Shown: positions 1-8,046, numbered from the stretch's first letter. The stretch is DNA of 17,411 nt from Nitrospira sp. (GCA_015904045.1 JABMDG010000061.1:10670-28080), one strand, 5' to 3'. Made by a program: numbers and translations. The notes: a model not told the origin generated them from the sequence alone.

Positions 1-34
1 CATCGTGCTGTCGCCCACGGTGGATCGACGAGTG

Positions 35-742
35 TCATCCGATCGCCGCCCGCACTGCCAGGTACATCATCATCACTTCGACTGCGTGCGCCACAATGGT
101 GATGGAGAGATTGCCGGTACGCAGCCGGATCACCCCCCAGATCAGCCCATCCCAGAGGGCGATCCAGTGCAGATGTCGGAAAGTATTCATCATGAATGGA
201 TCGAAAGTAAATGCCAGTGCGCTGGTCACGAGAGCGACAGGTGTCAGGCGCTGGCACAGACGTGAGGTCCACAGAGAGGCTTCCAGCACGGCGAACCGTC
301 CCAATAGGAACCCGCGAAAATTCACCTCCACGAATAGCGCGATGAGGCATGTGACCCACGGGACCATGAAAAGGACAGGGAGTCGTCCGTGCGGAGTCTG
401 TTTCAGGAAAGTGATGTCGTAGCCCAAGGCAGGGTAGATCAACAGAATGGCGAACGCGTTCAAGCTGCCGAGCAACAGGCCCGTCGTGATGCCCCACCGC
501 AGGCCATTGTGGACGTTCGCGCGGCCGAGTCCGAGCCGGGACCAGACCGCTTGATTGCGGGATGCCCATAGGAACAGTGCCAGATAGGCAAGGAGCTGCG
601 GAATGAAATGAACCAGCGTTCGTGCTTGGAGTGAGACAGGCAGGAAGTAGTAGCCGACGGTGGCGGCAAGGGGGAGTAAGGCCAGCGCGGATCCCCACTC
701 CGCTGCCTGCGTGTGAACGAGCCGATCCGGCTCGGAGGCCAT
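35..742 (-). CDS. CPBP-family (CAAX protease-like) membrane protein, divergent active site
   Basis: A 235-residue polytopic membrane protein with about six hydrophobic segments. It resembles the CPBP intramembrane protease family (CAAX prenyl endopeptidase / bacteriocin self-immunity type). The family's first motif, EExxxRG followed by FLL, is represented by VEVNFRGFLLGRF at residues 138-150. The first glutamate is therefore valine (V138), while E139 and R143 remain. A late histidine (H219, in IVAHAVEV) fits motif 3. The second-motif region (FTFDPFMMNTFRHLHW) does not show the usual FxxxH spacing. The ATG lies 8 bp after the stop of the upstream TolC-like gene, with no clear ribosome-binding site of its own, so it is probably translated by coupling in a two-gene operon. 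Activity as a protease is uncertain given the changed residues. The family call is moderately sure and the function is unknown. Confidence 0.7.
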   Translation of the reverse strand: MASEPDRLVHTQAAEWGSALALLPLAATVGYYFLPVSLQARTLVHFIPQLLAYLALFLWASRNQAVWSRLGLGRANVHNGLRWGITTGLLLGSLNAFAILLIYPALGYDITFLKQTPHGRLPVLFMVPWVTCLIALFVEVNFRGFLLGRFAVLEASLWTSRLCQRLTPVALVTSALAFTFDPFMMNTFRHLHWIALWDGLIWGVIRLRTGNLSITIVAHAVEVMMMYLAVRAAIG

Positions 743-750
743 GGCTGCAG

Positions 751-2316
751 TTAGTCCAGCTGAAGATTGTATCGCTCAAGCGTCGTCGCTTTGTGCCGCG
801 CGAAATTGGAGAGCGATTTATTGTAATCGACGGTGGCTCGCAACTCGTTTGCCTGTGCCGTCGCGAGGTCACGCTGAAAGTCGAGCACGAACCGGGTGGT
901 GCTGAGTCCGACCCGCAGCCGCTCTTGTTCGGCTTGCAACTGCTTTTCCGCCATGATGCGGGCCGAACGGGTCGTCTCAATGCGTTTGAAGTCGGTTTGG
1001 ACTCGGCGCACAGCCTCACGGATGCCCACAATGACTTGCTGGCGGATCTTGGCCAGCATGGCCTCGGCATTTTTGACTTCCAATTCCCGCTTCGTATAGG
1101 TGTTGACGGCCGAACGGTTGCCGAGGGGATAACTCAACACCAGGCCGGCTCCGTAGTTGTAGAAATCACCGCTGAAATTTCTGGTAAAGGAGTCGCCGTA
1201 GTCTTTGCCCAGTCCGGACATCCCCATCGTGCCCTGGAAGGAGAGGGTGGGGAGCAGCTGGTTGCGGGCAAACTGCTTGTTCAATTCGCCAGACTCGACG
1301 TTCTTCTTCGCTTGGATGATCTCCGGCCGCTGGTCGATGGCCGTGTCGATCGCTTCCTGGAGACTGATCGGTTCCAAGACGGACATGGGCATATCGGTGG
1401 GGACCATCCAGACGTCTTGGCGCAAACTCTCTTCCCCGGGATTGAGGAGCCGCCGCAGCTGATCGCCCTGGTCGCGGATCACGCGCTCCGTCACCAGCAC
1501 CTGTTCGATGCGCGAGGCGACGGCGGCTTCAGCTTGGAGGACGTCCACGATGGACATGATGCCTGCCTTCGACTTGGCCCGGTTCGTGGCCAGCAGTTCT
1601 TCCGCCGCTTTGAGGGCGGCTTGCGCCACCTTCAGATTTTCGTTCGCGAAGACCAGCTCCCAGTAGGCCTGCTCCACCGAGGCGATGACCGTCATGACAC
1701 GATCGCGAAACACGTGCTGTTCCACCTCGGCATTGTTTTGCGCAACCCGGATGAAGGTTTTATTGACGTCGATGCCGGCATTCCGGAGCAGCGGCTGGGT
1801 GAAGGTCAACGCCAGGCCGCCCGTCCAAGCCGGATTGAACAGAAATCCCGTTGCCACGTCTTGGTTCACGTTGGTGCGCGAGGGGCTGTAGTTCAGGTCG
1901 ATATTTCCGCCGGTGATCAGGTTTTGCGTCAGGTCCACGGTGACCGAATGGGATCGCTGGTCAAAGATGGTGATGTTGTTCAAGCTGCCGCCCGTTCCGC
2001 CGAACACCGGCCGGTTGAGCGGGCTCGCAGCTCGGTTGTAGGTCCCGTTGAGACTGAACGTCGGGTCGAACTTGGATTGTTCGATGACGATGTCAGCCAG
2101 CCGGCTTTCCTTGGTGTGCCGGCTGATGCTGATGTCCAGATTGCTGCGCAACGCGCGAAGCGCGGCGTCAGCCAGTGAAAGGGATTCCCGCTGCTCAGTG
2201 GGCGGATCGGTTTCAATCCCCGCACTCCACCCGACGGTCGGTCCCGAGAGGCTCACGAGACCAGCTAAGACGAGTGCAATACGGCGGTATTCCTGACCGA
2301 ATGTGGCGACAGACAT
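751..2316 (-). CDS. TolC-family outer-membrane efflux protein
   Basis: An outer-membrane channel of the TolC/OEP family (521 aa), expected to form a trimeric beta-barrel plus periplasmic helical tunnel serving an RND, MFS or ABC exporter. After a signal peptide (residues 1-31, ending GWSAG) it shows the two repeated halves typical of OEP: a first long amphipathic helical region with NAEVEQHVFRDRVMTVIASVEQAYWELVFANENL, and a second with QQVIVGIREAVRRVQTDFKRIETTR and LDFQRDLATAQANELRATVDYNKSL. I chose the ATG at 2316 because a GGAGG stands 5 nt before it and a clean signal peptide follows. The frame stays open upstream to 2400, but that extension would bury the signal peptide. No pump or membrane-fusion gene lies in the window. 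The downstream partner is the CPBP-like gene. Confidence 0.92.
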   Translation of the reverse strand: MSVATFGQEYRRIALVLAGLVSLSGPTVGWSAGIETDPPTEQRESLSLADAALRALRSNLDISISRHTKESRLADIVIEQSKFDPTFSLNGTYNRAASPLNRPVFGGTGGSLNNITIFDQRSHSVTVDLTQNLITGGNIDLNYSPSRTNVNQDVATGFLFNPAWTGGLALTFTQPLLRNAGIDVNKTFIRVAQNNAEVEQHVFRDRVMTVIASVEQAYWELVFANENLKVAQAALKAAEELLATNRAKSKAGIMSIVDVLQAEAAVASRIEQVLVTERVIRDQGDQLRRLLNPGEESLRQDVWMVPTDMPMSVLEPISLQEAIDTAIDQRPEIIQAKKNVESGELNKQFARNQLLPTLSFQGTMGMSGLGKDYGDSFTRNFSGDFYNYGAGLVLSYPLGNRSAVNTYTKRELEVKNAEAMLAKIRQQVIVGIREAVRRVQTDFKRIETTRSARIMAEKQLQAEQERLRVGLSTTRFVLDFQRDLATAQANELRATVDYNKSLSNFARHKATTLERYNLQLD

Positions 2317-2421
2317 AAACGCCTCCGTGGACAGTTGTAGTAGACGCATCATATAATGCATCGATAGAACGCGTCCATGTTTGATGGGATGAACACACAC
2401 CCTGCAGTTGAGAGGGCTCGG

Positions 2422-2832
2422 ATGGTGCGGATCTTATTGTGGATCTGTCTGTTGGTGATAGCCGACGCCGGTTCTTCCGCGTGGGCTCAAAATGTGTCGG
2501 GCGTACGGGCCTTCGGCGGCGGTGTTGCGCCGCTGGCTAGAATGCCGGGCGGGAATCTCTACAACGACAATCAAGGTACGCAGGGCTTCCTGTACACGCC
2601 GGGCCAAAACTTTCAATCGTACAGTTTTCGTAATCCGACGACAGGCCAAGCCTGGAGCGGCGCAGTCGGGACATTAGGCCCGCAGCTGTCCATCGGGCTC
2701 ATCCAAGGGGCCAATCAAACGGGGACGCCGCTTGTCCTACCGGGTCCTCCACGCCAAACGTCACCGCTGCCACCGGTGCAATCCTCGATCATCGAGTCTT
2801 CTCCACGCTCGCTCCTCGACGAGATGCCGTAG
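2422..2832 (+). CDS. Small secreted protein of unknown function
   Basis: I do not recognise this family. The 136-residue product has a clear signal peptide (MVRILLWICLLVIADAGSSAWA, likely cleaved before QN). The mature part is rich in Gly, Asn, Gln and Pro and has no cysteines or membrane segments, which suggests a flexible periplasmic or surface protein. The ATG at 2422 is preferred because AGAGGG stands 5 nt upstream and the signal peptide starts there. ATGs at 2377 and 2389 are in frame but lack such a site. It is divergent from the TolC-like gene with a ~105-bp shared upstream region, so both may be controlled from there. The C-terminus is proline-rich (LPGPPRQTSPLPPVQ). Confidence 0.7.
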   Translation: MVRILLWICLLVIADAGSSAWAQNVSGVRAFGGGVAPLARMPGGNLYNDNQGTQGFLYTPGQNFQSYSFRNPTTGQAWSGAVGTLGPQLSIGLIQGANQTGTPLVLPGPPRQTSPLPPVQSSIIESSPRSLLDEMP

Positions 2833-2867
2833 CAACGTTCAGGTAGGTTAAGGCTCAGGCCGAGGTC

Positions 2868-2886
2868 AATACTCTATTCGAGTGTT
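2868..2886. terminator. Possible weak hairpin between converging genes
   Basis: AATACTC and GAGTGTT pair over 7 bp (one G-T) around a 5-nt loop, 36 bp after the stop of the secreted-protein gene and upstream of the converging NmrA-like gene's end. There is no T-run of convincing length, so it is only a candidate terminator. Confidence 0.3.
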
Positions 2887-2948
2887 TCAGTGTCCGTCGT
2901 CCGCGAAGCCGTGGGAAGTCCACTCTTCCTTAGCGTGGCCCCTATTAT

Positions 2949-3806
2949 TCACCCATTCGTCCAGTCGACTGTCTTGATCCATTCAGCAAATGTGGTGAGC
3001 GGCATCCCGAACTGCTGTTTCAACGCGTGAACATTGATCGCGTAGCCAACCTCGTTGAACCAGCGAAACATCGTGGCGAGGTCATGGCCCATCGCCGCCT
3101 CGGCCTGCTCCATCGGGAACTCCTGAAAGTGGATTGGTCGGCTCAGCGCCTTGGTCAACAAGGCGGCGGTCTCAGGCATGGTCAGTTCATCCCCGGCCAA
3201 GTCGATGGCCTGTCCAAGAAAATCGTTCGGGCGCAGGAACGCGGCCGCACCGAACGCGCCAATATCCTTGAGTGCAACCATCGCCAGCTTCCTAGCCGGA
3301 TTCATTGGCAGCATCAAGACCCCTTGCGCAGACGGTTTCGCAAAGGTGGTGAAATTCTCCATAAACCACACGGGCCGCAGAACCGTGGCCGGCAATCCAA
3401 TCTGTCGGATGTGCTGCTCCACTTTCCACTTACTCTCAAAGTGTGGAATCCCCGTGTTGCGATGCGCACTCCCGACGGACGTATAGACATAATGGGCAAT
3501 GCCAGCCTGCTTTGCGGCATCCGCGAGCATGATCCCCTGACGCACCTCCGCCTCCATCCCTGCCTCGAAAGGAGTCGACATGGCAAATACCCCGTGCGCC
3601 CCCCGGAGCGCCGCCTGTAAATCAGAGGGATTGGTCAAGTCTCCTTTGACCACTTCCGCACCAGCTTGAGCCAACGCGGAGGCTTTTTCAGGTGTTCTGC
3701 TCATCACGCGGACTTTCTGCCCTTGCGCCAACAGTGCGGACGCGACGGCTCCTCCTTGTTGTCCTGTGGCACCCGTTACCAGAATGAGCCTAGATTGTGT
3801 TGCCAT
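2949..3806 (-). CDS. NmrA-like NAD(P)-binding (atypical SDR) protein
   Basis: A 285-residue cytoplasmic protein of the NmrA/HSCARG group of atypical short-chain dehydrogenases. It has an N-terminal Rossmann fold: strand LILVTGATGQQGGAV (residues 7-21) carries the glycine-rich TGxxGxxG dinucleotide site, followed by VRVMSRTPEK, where the arginine and threonine suit NADP(H) binding. The middle YTSVGSAHRNTGIPHFESKWKVEQ replaces the classical YxxxK catalytic pair, as is usual for NmrA-like proteins, which often act as redox sensors or have unknown substrates. Length matches the family (~280-300). The start is well supported by GAGGAGG 7 nt upstream of the ATG. It stands alone, so neighbours say little about its substrate. 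Confidence 0.88.
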   Translation of the reverse strand: MATQSRLILVTGATGQQGGAVASALLAQGQKVRVMSRTPEKASALAQAGAEVVKGDLTNPSDLQAALRGAHGVFAMSTPFEAGMEAEVRQGIMLADAAKQAGIAHYVYTSVGSAHRNTGIPHFESKWKVEQHIRQIGLPATVLRPVWFMENFTTFAKPSAQGVLMLPMNPARKLAMVALKDIGAFGAAAFLRPNDFLGQAIDLAGDELTMPETAALLTKALSRPIHFQEFPMEQAEAAMGHDLATMFRWFNEVGYAINVHALKQQFGMPLTTFAEWIKTVDWTNG

Positions 3807-4163
3807 CTCACACCTCCTCTATATGTATATGCACGCCAACCGTGATGTGCGACTTATCAGGTTCTGACTTAACTCTCTTCTCCCGCTGAAGAACGGACTA
3901 GTACACTCAGAATCATTTGTTTTTGAACATCCCGTAGGATAGGCCAAAATCCCTGATAAATCGATGGGGGATTCCGGAGCTTCCAAGTAAGGTTTTTGAG
4001 AAGGCCGGAGGAGAGGGAAGGCTATATTCCAGAGATTTCCGTGGACGGTTGCGTGGCCTGACGGCTATCCGCATTCCCGTCGTTTCAGTGGACGATGTGA
4101 TCAACGTTTCGTCAGGGGATGAGGATAGACGGGACGCGCAGAGCTCTGGAATCTGCCGCCGGT
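3807..4163. other. Intergenic stretch without a convincing gene
   Basis: About 360 bp between the NmrA-like gene and the first large repeat copy. A minus-strand open frame (4104-3913) ends in SSGIPHRFIRDFGLSYGMFKNK, but it has no ribosome-binding site and I recognise no family, so I do not call it a gene. The part nearest 3806 should contain the NmrA-like promoter. I see no RNA gene or clear terminator. Confidence 0.5.
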
Positions 4164-4358
4164 GGCATGGAGAAAATACTGACGGGGTTGGATCGAAAGA
4201 GCCGATGGCGTATGGCTTATGGCACGAAACCGGAGAGGTAAATCCGGGCGAACCAATCTGCTGATCCGGCTAAAAGCTACCGGCCATCAGCCATCAGCAC
4301 TTGTTCTCGATCCCCACCGGAGGCCGTGCGGAGCGAGGAAGCCAGGCCAAGCAGCGAG
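4164..4358. repeat. Direct repeat copy 1 (with ATGGC heptamer arms)
   Basis: This copy matches 4604-4798 at a constant offset of 440 bp. The core 4187-4350 has about 11 differences in 164 positions by eye. The left arm has three tandem heptamers ATGGCNN (4205-4225). The right arm has two inverted heptamers GCCATCA (4283-4296), so the unit can fold back on itself. Read on the minus strand, the copy still holds an open frame equivalent to the last ~23 codons and stop of the neighbouring desaturase (ending QVLMADGR). Confidence 0.85.
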
Positions 4359-4544
4359 AGCGGCGCGCTCGACGTCCTCTACCTGGTCCGGTGTGAGACG
4401 AATGAGATTCCCATGTTGGCGAGTGAAGGCGAGCGAGTGGTCGTCCACGCGACGATTGATGTCTCAACCGATAAGGCCCAGAACCCAGAGGGCAAAGAAG
4501 TGGTTGTCAAAGCGATGGCTACCAAGATCGTCCGAGAAAAATAA
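4359..4544 (+). pseudogene. Possible 3' remnant of an unrecognised gene
   Basis: Between the two repeat copies an open plus-strand frame encodes about 60 residues that look protein-like (charged and hydrophobic alternation, including GERVVVHATIDVSTDK and GKEVVVKAMATKIVREK) and end at a TAA. There is no start codon or ribosome-binding site at the beginning. The frame runs back into the repeat, whose edge (about 4358) is exactly where protein-like sequence begins. This fits a gene whose 5' part was lost at the repeat boundary, but it could also be a chance frame. Family unknown. Confidence 0.35.
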
Positions 4545-4603
4545 CTTGTGGGTGAAGAACGCGGGACCGAACATCGTGTCAGGGACGACGGTTCCTGGCC
4601 ACA

Positions 4604-4798
4604 GGGCTGGAGAACATGTTGACGTGGTTGGATCGAAAGAGCCGATGGCGTATGGCTTATGGCAAGAAACCAGAGAGGTGAATCCGGGCGAGCCAATCTG
4701 CTGATCCGATTACGAGCTACCGGCCATCAGCCATCAGCACTTGTCCTCGTTCCCCACCGGAGGCCGTGCGGAGCGAGGAGGCCAGGCCTACGAGCGAC
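4604..4798. repeat. Direct repeat copy 2, overlapping the desaturase 3' end
   Basis: Second copy of the ~190-bp repeat. It carries the same ATGGCNN left arm (4645-4665) and GCCATCA right arm (4723-4736). It contains the stop codon and the last ~23 codons of the desaturase gene, so the protein's C-terminal tail is repeat sequence. The right edge (about 4798) is the point where copies 1 and 2 stop resembling each other. Confidence 0.85.
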
Positions 4799-5655
4799 AG
4801 GGTGTAGATCAGCCATTTCGACGGATCGAAGTTATACCAGCGCGGACCGTTTCGGTAGTCGGTTGGGTACGTGTGGTGGTAATTGTGGTAGCCCTCACCA
4901 AACGTCAATAGTGACACCAACCAGCTGTCCCGGCTGGAATCCTTTTGGCCGTGCGGCTGCTTCCCCCAGATATGACAGACGGAGTTGATGCAAAAGGTCG
5001 AGTTGAGTACGGCAAAGGTTCTGCCGATTCCTGCCAGCATGAAACAGCCCAGCCCGCTTAACCATCCCCCGTACAGAAATCCCACGATGAACGGCAGCGC
5101 CAACCCTGCGAGGACGATCGGGACATAGTACCGGTGTTGCCACATGATGATCGGATCTTGCCGGAGCCTTGTGGCATATTTCTCATCGGAGTAACGCTGA
5201 CTCGCAAAGAGCCAGCCGCAGTGGCTGTGCCAAAATCCCAGCTTGGCATTATAGGGGTCTGCGTCCTGGTCGCACGCCGCATGGTGCCGGATATGGTCCG
5301 CGCCCCACTTCAACGCGGAGTTTTGCAGCGCCCATCCGCCCGCGATCAGAAACCCTACTTTGACCCAATCCGGACACGCAAAACTTCGATGCGAAATGAG
5401 GCGGTGATAGCCGACGGTAATCCCCAGGCCGGTTACGACGTATAACAGTCCGAACAGGGCCCAATCCAGCCAAGTGTATCCGTACAAGAATCCAAACAGC
5501 GGCACTCCGATCACTGCGCTGGCGACGACGGCGCTGAAGAGCAGGATGGTGACATAAAGCGGAAACGTGCGTCGGAGTCCTGGCCCTGCCACGGGAGGTT
5601 CAATCTGAGCAGGCTGAATGTTCGGGATGGTGGACGCCTCGGCTGGTTGGAGCAT
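4717..5655 (-). CDS. Membrane fatty-acid (acyl-CoA/acyl-lipid Delta-9 type) desaturase
   Basis: An integral-membrane di-iron desaturase that introduces a double bond into a fatty acyl chain using O2 and an electron carrier. All three histidine boxes of the family are present (numbering from the chosen start): HRLISH at 84-89, HIRHH at 121-125 and HNYHH at 257-261. Additional conserved histidines are seen in FWHSHCGW (143, 145) and NSVCHIWG (228). Hydrophobic hairpins flank boxes 1 and 3. At 312 aa the length suits the bacterial family. The frame is open up to 5826, but the sequence before M(5655) looks non-coding and basic. The start at 5655 lacks a strong ribosome-binding site and is therefore a best guess. 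The final ~22 residues (from about L291) come from the repeat and are not expected in the family. Confidence 0.92.
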   Translation of the reverse strand: MLQPAEASTIPNIQPAQIEPPVAGPGLRRTFPLYVTILLFSAVVASAVIGVPLFGFLYGYTWLDWALFGLLYVVTGLGITVGYHRLISHRSFACPDWVKVGFLIAGGWALQNSALKWGADHIRHHAACDQDADPYNAKLGFWHSHCGWLFASQRYSDEKYATRLRQDPIIMWQHRYYVPIVLAGLALPFIVGFLYGGWLSGLGCFMLAGIGRTFAVLNSTFCINSVCHIWGKQPHGQKDSSRDSWLVSLLTFGEGYHNYHHTYPTDYRNGPRWYNFDPSKWLIYTLSLVGLASSLRTASGGERGQVLMADGR

Positions 5656-5847
5656 GCTACCGACAAGACCTCGGGGTTTTCGAGAGCAGTGGCCGATGGG
5701 GGTCACTCTAGCAGGTTGACTGGCGATTAGCCATTCCTTTTGCACCCAGGGACTCCCCTTGCTGGACCTGCCTAATAGGTTGGACAGTGGTGTAATGCAC
5801 GGCCTGCCGTGATGCGGCGACCGCACAGGTGAAATTTTGGGTCTTGT

Positions 5848-5875
5848 TTGAGAGAGTCCGGTGCGGTAATATCAT
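5848..5875 (+). promoter_or_regulatory. Possible sigma-70-type promoter for the cupredoxin-like gene
   Basis: TTGAGA, a 16-bp spacer and TATCAT lie ~150 bp upstream of the cupredoxin-like gene in an otherwise gene-free 200-bp gap. The match is modest and the choice of -10 is ambiguous (TAATAT overlaps), so this is only a candidate. Confidence 0.22.
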
Positions 5876-6027
5876 TTTCCAGATACTCGGTCCAACGCTA
5901 GCCTCGCCGGTAAGTGGCCGATCGTGTATATGTGGGCGCTTCTATGTTTTCTGATGGCCGTTGGAGTGGAAACGGAATCCGCAAGACAGGAAGCAGGCAG
6001 TCACGTTAATCACAAGGAGGCAGTCAT

Positions 6028-6822
6028 ATGAAGAGTGCAGTATCAGTCATATTGGGCGTGGCAGCCGTCGCGATCGTCGCGGTGCCTCTCACGTCGTTCG
6101 CCGGGGGAACGATTTCCGGCAAGGTGACCTATGCCGGAAAAGCGGAGACTAAGGAGTTCTTGTTCTCAAAGTTCCCGAACCCGAAGTTTTGTCCCCAGAT
6201 CCCTAACAAGGCCCTGGTGGATGGTGACAAGCGGTTATTGAAGCAGATCGAAGTGAGTAAGGATGGTGGGTTGAAGGGTGCGGTCGTGGCCGTGGCGGAC
6301 ATCGAAGATAAGGCGTTCATGGACAGCTATGCCGGCACGGAAGTGGTGGCGGCATTCTGTGATTTCCAGCCGTTCAGCGGTGTGGTCGTCAATACGCGGC
6401 CCTTCAAGGTTGAAAATACCGATGCCGATCCGGACGATCCCAAGTCGGTCGCAGGTGTGCTCCACAATCCGCACAGCTTTACCGTAAAGGGAACCTCCTC
6501 GGCGACCGGTTTCAACATCGGTTTGGCCAAGAAGGGTGACAAGCTCGACAAGCCGGTGACCTTCCGCGGCGGTGCGGAGAAGGACGGGTATTACCGCTTG
6601 CAGTGCGATCAGCATGAGTTCATGCAGGGGTACTTCCTGCCCGTCTCGAATGCGCACTTTGCCGTCGTGAAGGACGATGGGTCCTTTGAGCTCAAGGATG
6701 TGCCGGCTGGCAAGCACAAAGTCGTGGCCTGGCATCCGTTTGCCGGTAAGGGCAAGAAGATCGAGTTCGATGTGGACGTCACCGACGGCGGCACGGCCAA
6801 TCTGAAGGCTGAAATTAAGTAA
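6028..6822 (+). CDS. Periplasmic cupredoxin-like protein (MauL/plastocyanin-like)
   Basis: A 264-residue exported protein with a signal peptide (residues 1-25, ending TSFAG). It looks like the methylamine-utilisation MauL-like or 'carboxypeptidase regulatory-like' cupredoxin proteins. A type 1 copper site can be read as H146 or H149 (LHNPHSF), then C193, H196 and M199 in LQCDQHEFMQGYF, which reproduces the Cys-x2-His-x2-Met loop. The C-terminal part (DDGSFELKDVPAGKHKVVAWHP, residues 216-237) matches the beta-sandwich 'DGSF..L..VPAG.Y.V..WH' motif. A further cysteine pair candidate is C55/C111. AAGGAGG stands 8 nt before the ATG. A strong terminator follows, so it is probably a single-gene unit. 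It could carry electrons in the periplasm; that role and its partner are inference. Confidence 0.8.
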   Translation: MKSAVSVILGVAAVAIVAVPLTSFAGGTISGKVTYAGKAETKEFLFSKFPNPKFCPQIPNKALVDGDKRLLKQIEVSKDGGLKGAVVAVADIEDKAFMDSYAGTEVVAAFCDFQPFSGVVVNTRPFKVENTDADPDDPKSVAGVLHNPHSFTVKGTSSATGFNIGLAKKGDKLDKPVTFRGGAEKDGYYRLQCDQHEFMQGYFLPVSNAHFAVVKDDGSFELKDVPAGKHKVVAWHPFAGKGKKIEFDVDVTDGGTANLKAEIK

Positions 6823-6846
6823 GCCTGGTTCCATTTTCGTGTACGT

Positions 6847-6883
6847 GAAGGGCAGCGGAGCAGTCCGCTGCCCTTCGTGTTTT
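6847..6883 (+). terminator. Strong intrinsic terminator after the cupredoxin-like gene
   Basis: A perfect 13-bp GC-rich stem (GAAGGGCAGCGGA / TCCGCTGCCCTTC) with a 4-nt GCAG loop, followed by GTGTTTT, begins 24 bp after the stop codon. Confidence 0.85.
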
Positions 6884-6983
6884 GAGGGCCGTTCCAGCCC
6901 TGCCGCCTCCTTGCCTTTCACTTTCCGATCTAGGTAAGATCTTCGCTTTATAAGCCTTCTGGCCAAGGGGCAAGGGGATTGGT

Positions 6984-7973
6984 GTGTCACGAGAACTCTC
7001 GCTCGCGGAAATCTTCCAGCTTGGCTATTACTGGGAAACCAAGATCCTCCTGACCGCGGTCAAGCTGGACGTCTTTTCCGCACTGGATGGCAAGCCGAAA
7101 ACGGCCGGTGAGGTGGCTGGACGGATCGGTGCCCATGAGCCGACCCTCAACCTTCTCCTGAACGCCCTTGTTGCCCTGAAGTTGTTGATGAAAGAAGGGG
7201 ATCTGTACGGGAATTCCTCAGCGGCGGAAAAGCACCTGGTCCGGCATTCAGCCCAGTACATCGGCCACCTGCTGGTGCTGCACGATGCGGAATGGAACAA
7301 CTGGGGAAAGTTGGAGGAGACGATCCGAACCGGACGCCGGTCAGTCGATCGGCATGTATTTGAAACTGATCCTGAATTGGGCGGGAACGTGCTGGCCGTG
7401 TTAGATCGAATCGGCCGGCAGAGCGGGCCCGATTTGGCCAAGCGGCTGAAGCTGACGGGGCATGAACGGCTGCTGGATTTGGGCGGAGGCGCCGGGACGA
7501 ACGCCATCGCATTTTGCCAGGTCTATCCCGAATTGACGGCGACGGTGTTCGACCTTCCGGCGACGCTTCGATTGACAGAAAAAACCGTAAAAGAGGCGGG
7601 ACTGGAATCGCGGATTTCGCTGCTCCCCGGCGATTTCAACCGGGATGGTCTGGGCGGTCCCTATGATGTCGCGCTCATGTCCGACATCTTGCATTATCAA
7701 ACGTTCGAATCGAATGCAGCGCTGGTCAGTAAGGTGTGCGGGCATCTGGCACCGGGCGGCCGGTTGATCATCAAGGATCGGTTTCTTGATGAAGCCGGGA
7801 CGGGGCCGGCTTGGACGACCGCCTTCGCCGTGCATATCCTGGTCAACACGCAGCAGGGCGGCTGTTACAAGACGGCCGAGGCGATGCAGTGGATGACCAA
7901 GGCGGGATTCACGGCCGTCACGGAATTGGAACAGACTGCTGTCGTGCAGGGCGTGAAAATTCGTGAAGCGTGA
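6984..7973 (+). CDS. SAM-dependent O-methyltransferase-like protein
   Basis: A 329-residue class I methyltransferase of the plant-COMT/hydroxyneurosporene-methyltransferase type (methyltransferase family 2). Residues 10-100 form the winged-helix dimerisation domain (ILLTAVKLDVFSALDG, then GEVAGRIGAHEPTLNLLLNALVAL). The Rossmann part begins at residue 160 with the SAM-binding LLDLGGGAGTNAIAF, then VFDLPATL, LLPGDFNRD and MSDILHYQ, and GRLIIKDRFLDE. The start is GTG, with AAGGGG 6 nt upstream. No substrate can be read from the sequence. The last codons (VKIREA) are encoded by a heptamer repeat that continues into the intergenic space. It lies upstream of the oxidase-associated genes, and the link to them is not established. 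Confidence 0.88.
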   Translation: MSRELSLAEIFQLGYYWETKILLTAVKLDVFSALDGKPKTAGEVAGRIGAHEPTLNLLLNALVALKLLMKEGDLYGNSSAAEKHLVRHSAQYIGHLLVLHDAEWNNWGKLEETIRTGRRSVDRHVFETDPELGGNVLAVLDRIGRQSGPDLAKRLKLTGHERLLDLGGGAGTNAIAFCQVYPELTATVFDLPATLRLTEKTVKEAGLESRISLLPGDFNRDGLGGPYDVALMSDILHYQTFESNAALVSKVCGHLAPGGRLIIKDRFLDEAGTGPAWTTAFAVHILVNTQQGGCYKTAEAMQWMTKAGFTAVTELEQTAVVQGVKIREA

Positions 7974-8032
7974 ACGTATTTCGTGAAGCGCACACGGGGT
8001 TGCGAGATACGCTTCACGAGCGACGAACGACG
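7962..8032. repeat. Heptamer inverted-repeat element, instance 1
   Basis: The left arm has CGTGAAG (7962-7968), CGTGAAC (7969-7975) and CGTGAAG (7982-7988). The right arm has CTTCACG (8012-8018), AGCGACG (8019-8025) and AACGACG (8026-8032). TCGTGAAGCG (7981-7990) and CGCTTCACGA (8010-8019) form a perfect 10-bp stem with a 19-nt loop. It overlaps the methyltransferase stop and fills most of the gap to the DUF420 gene. Confidence 0.85.
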
Positions 8033-8046
8033 AAGGGTCTGACCTT

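Noticed and set aside
622..2178. Long plus-strand open frame opposite the TolC-like gene
   Set aside because: It reads opposite a clear TolC gene with signal peptide and domain structure. The product looks arginine-, glycine- and histidine-rich with no family signal, as expected of an antisense frame in GC-rich coding DNA.
3913..4104. 63-residue minus-strand frame
   Set aside because: No ribosome-binding site, no recognised family and low protein-likeness outside the last ~20 residues.
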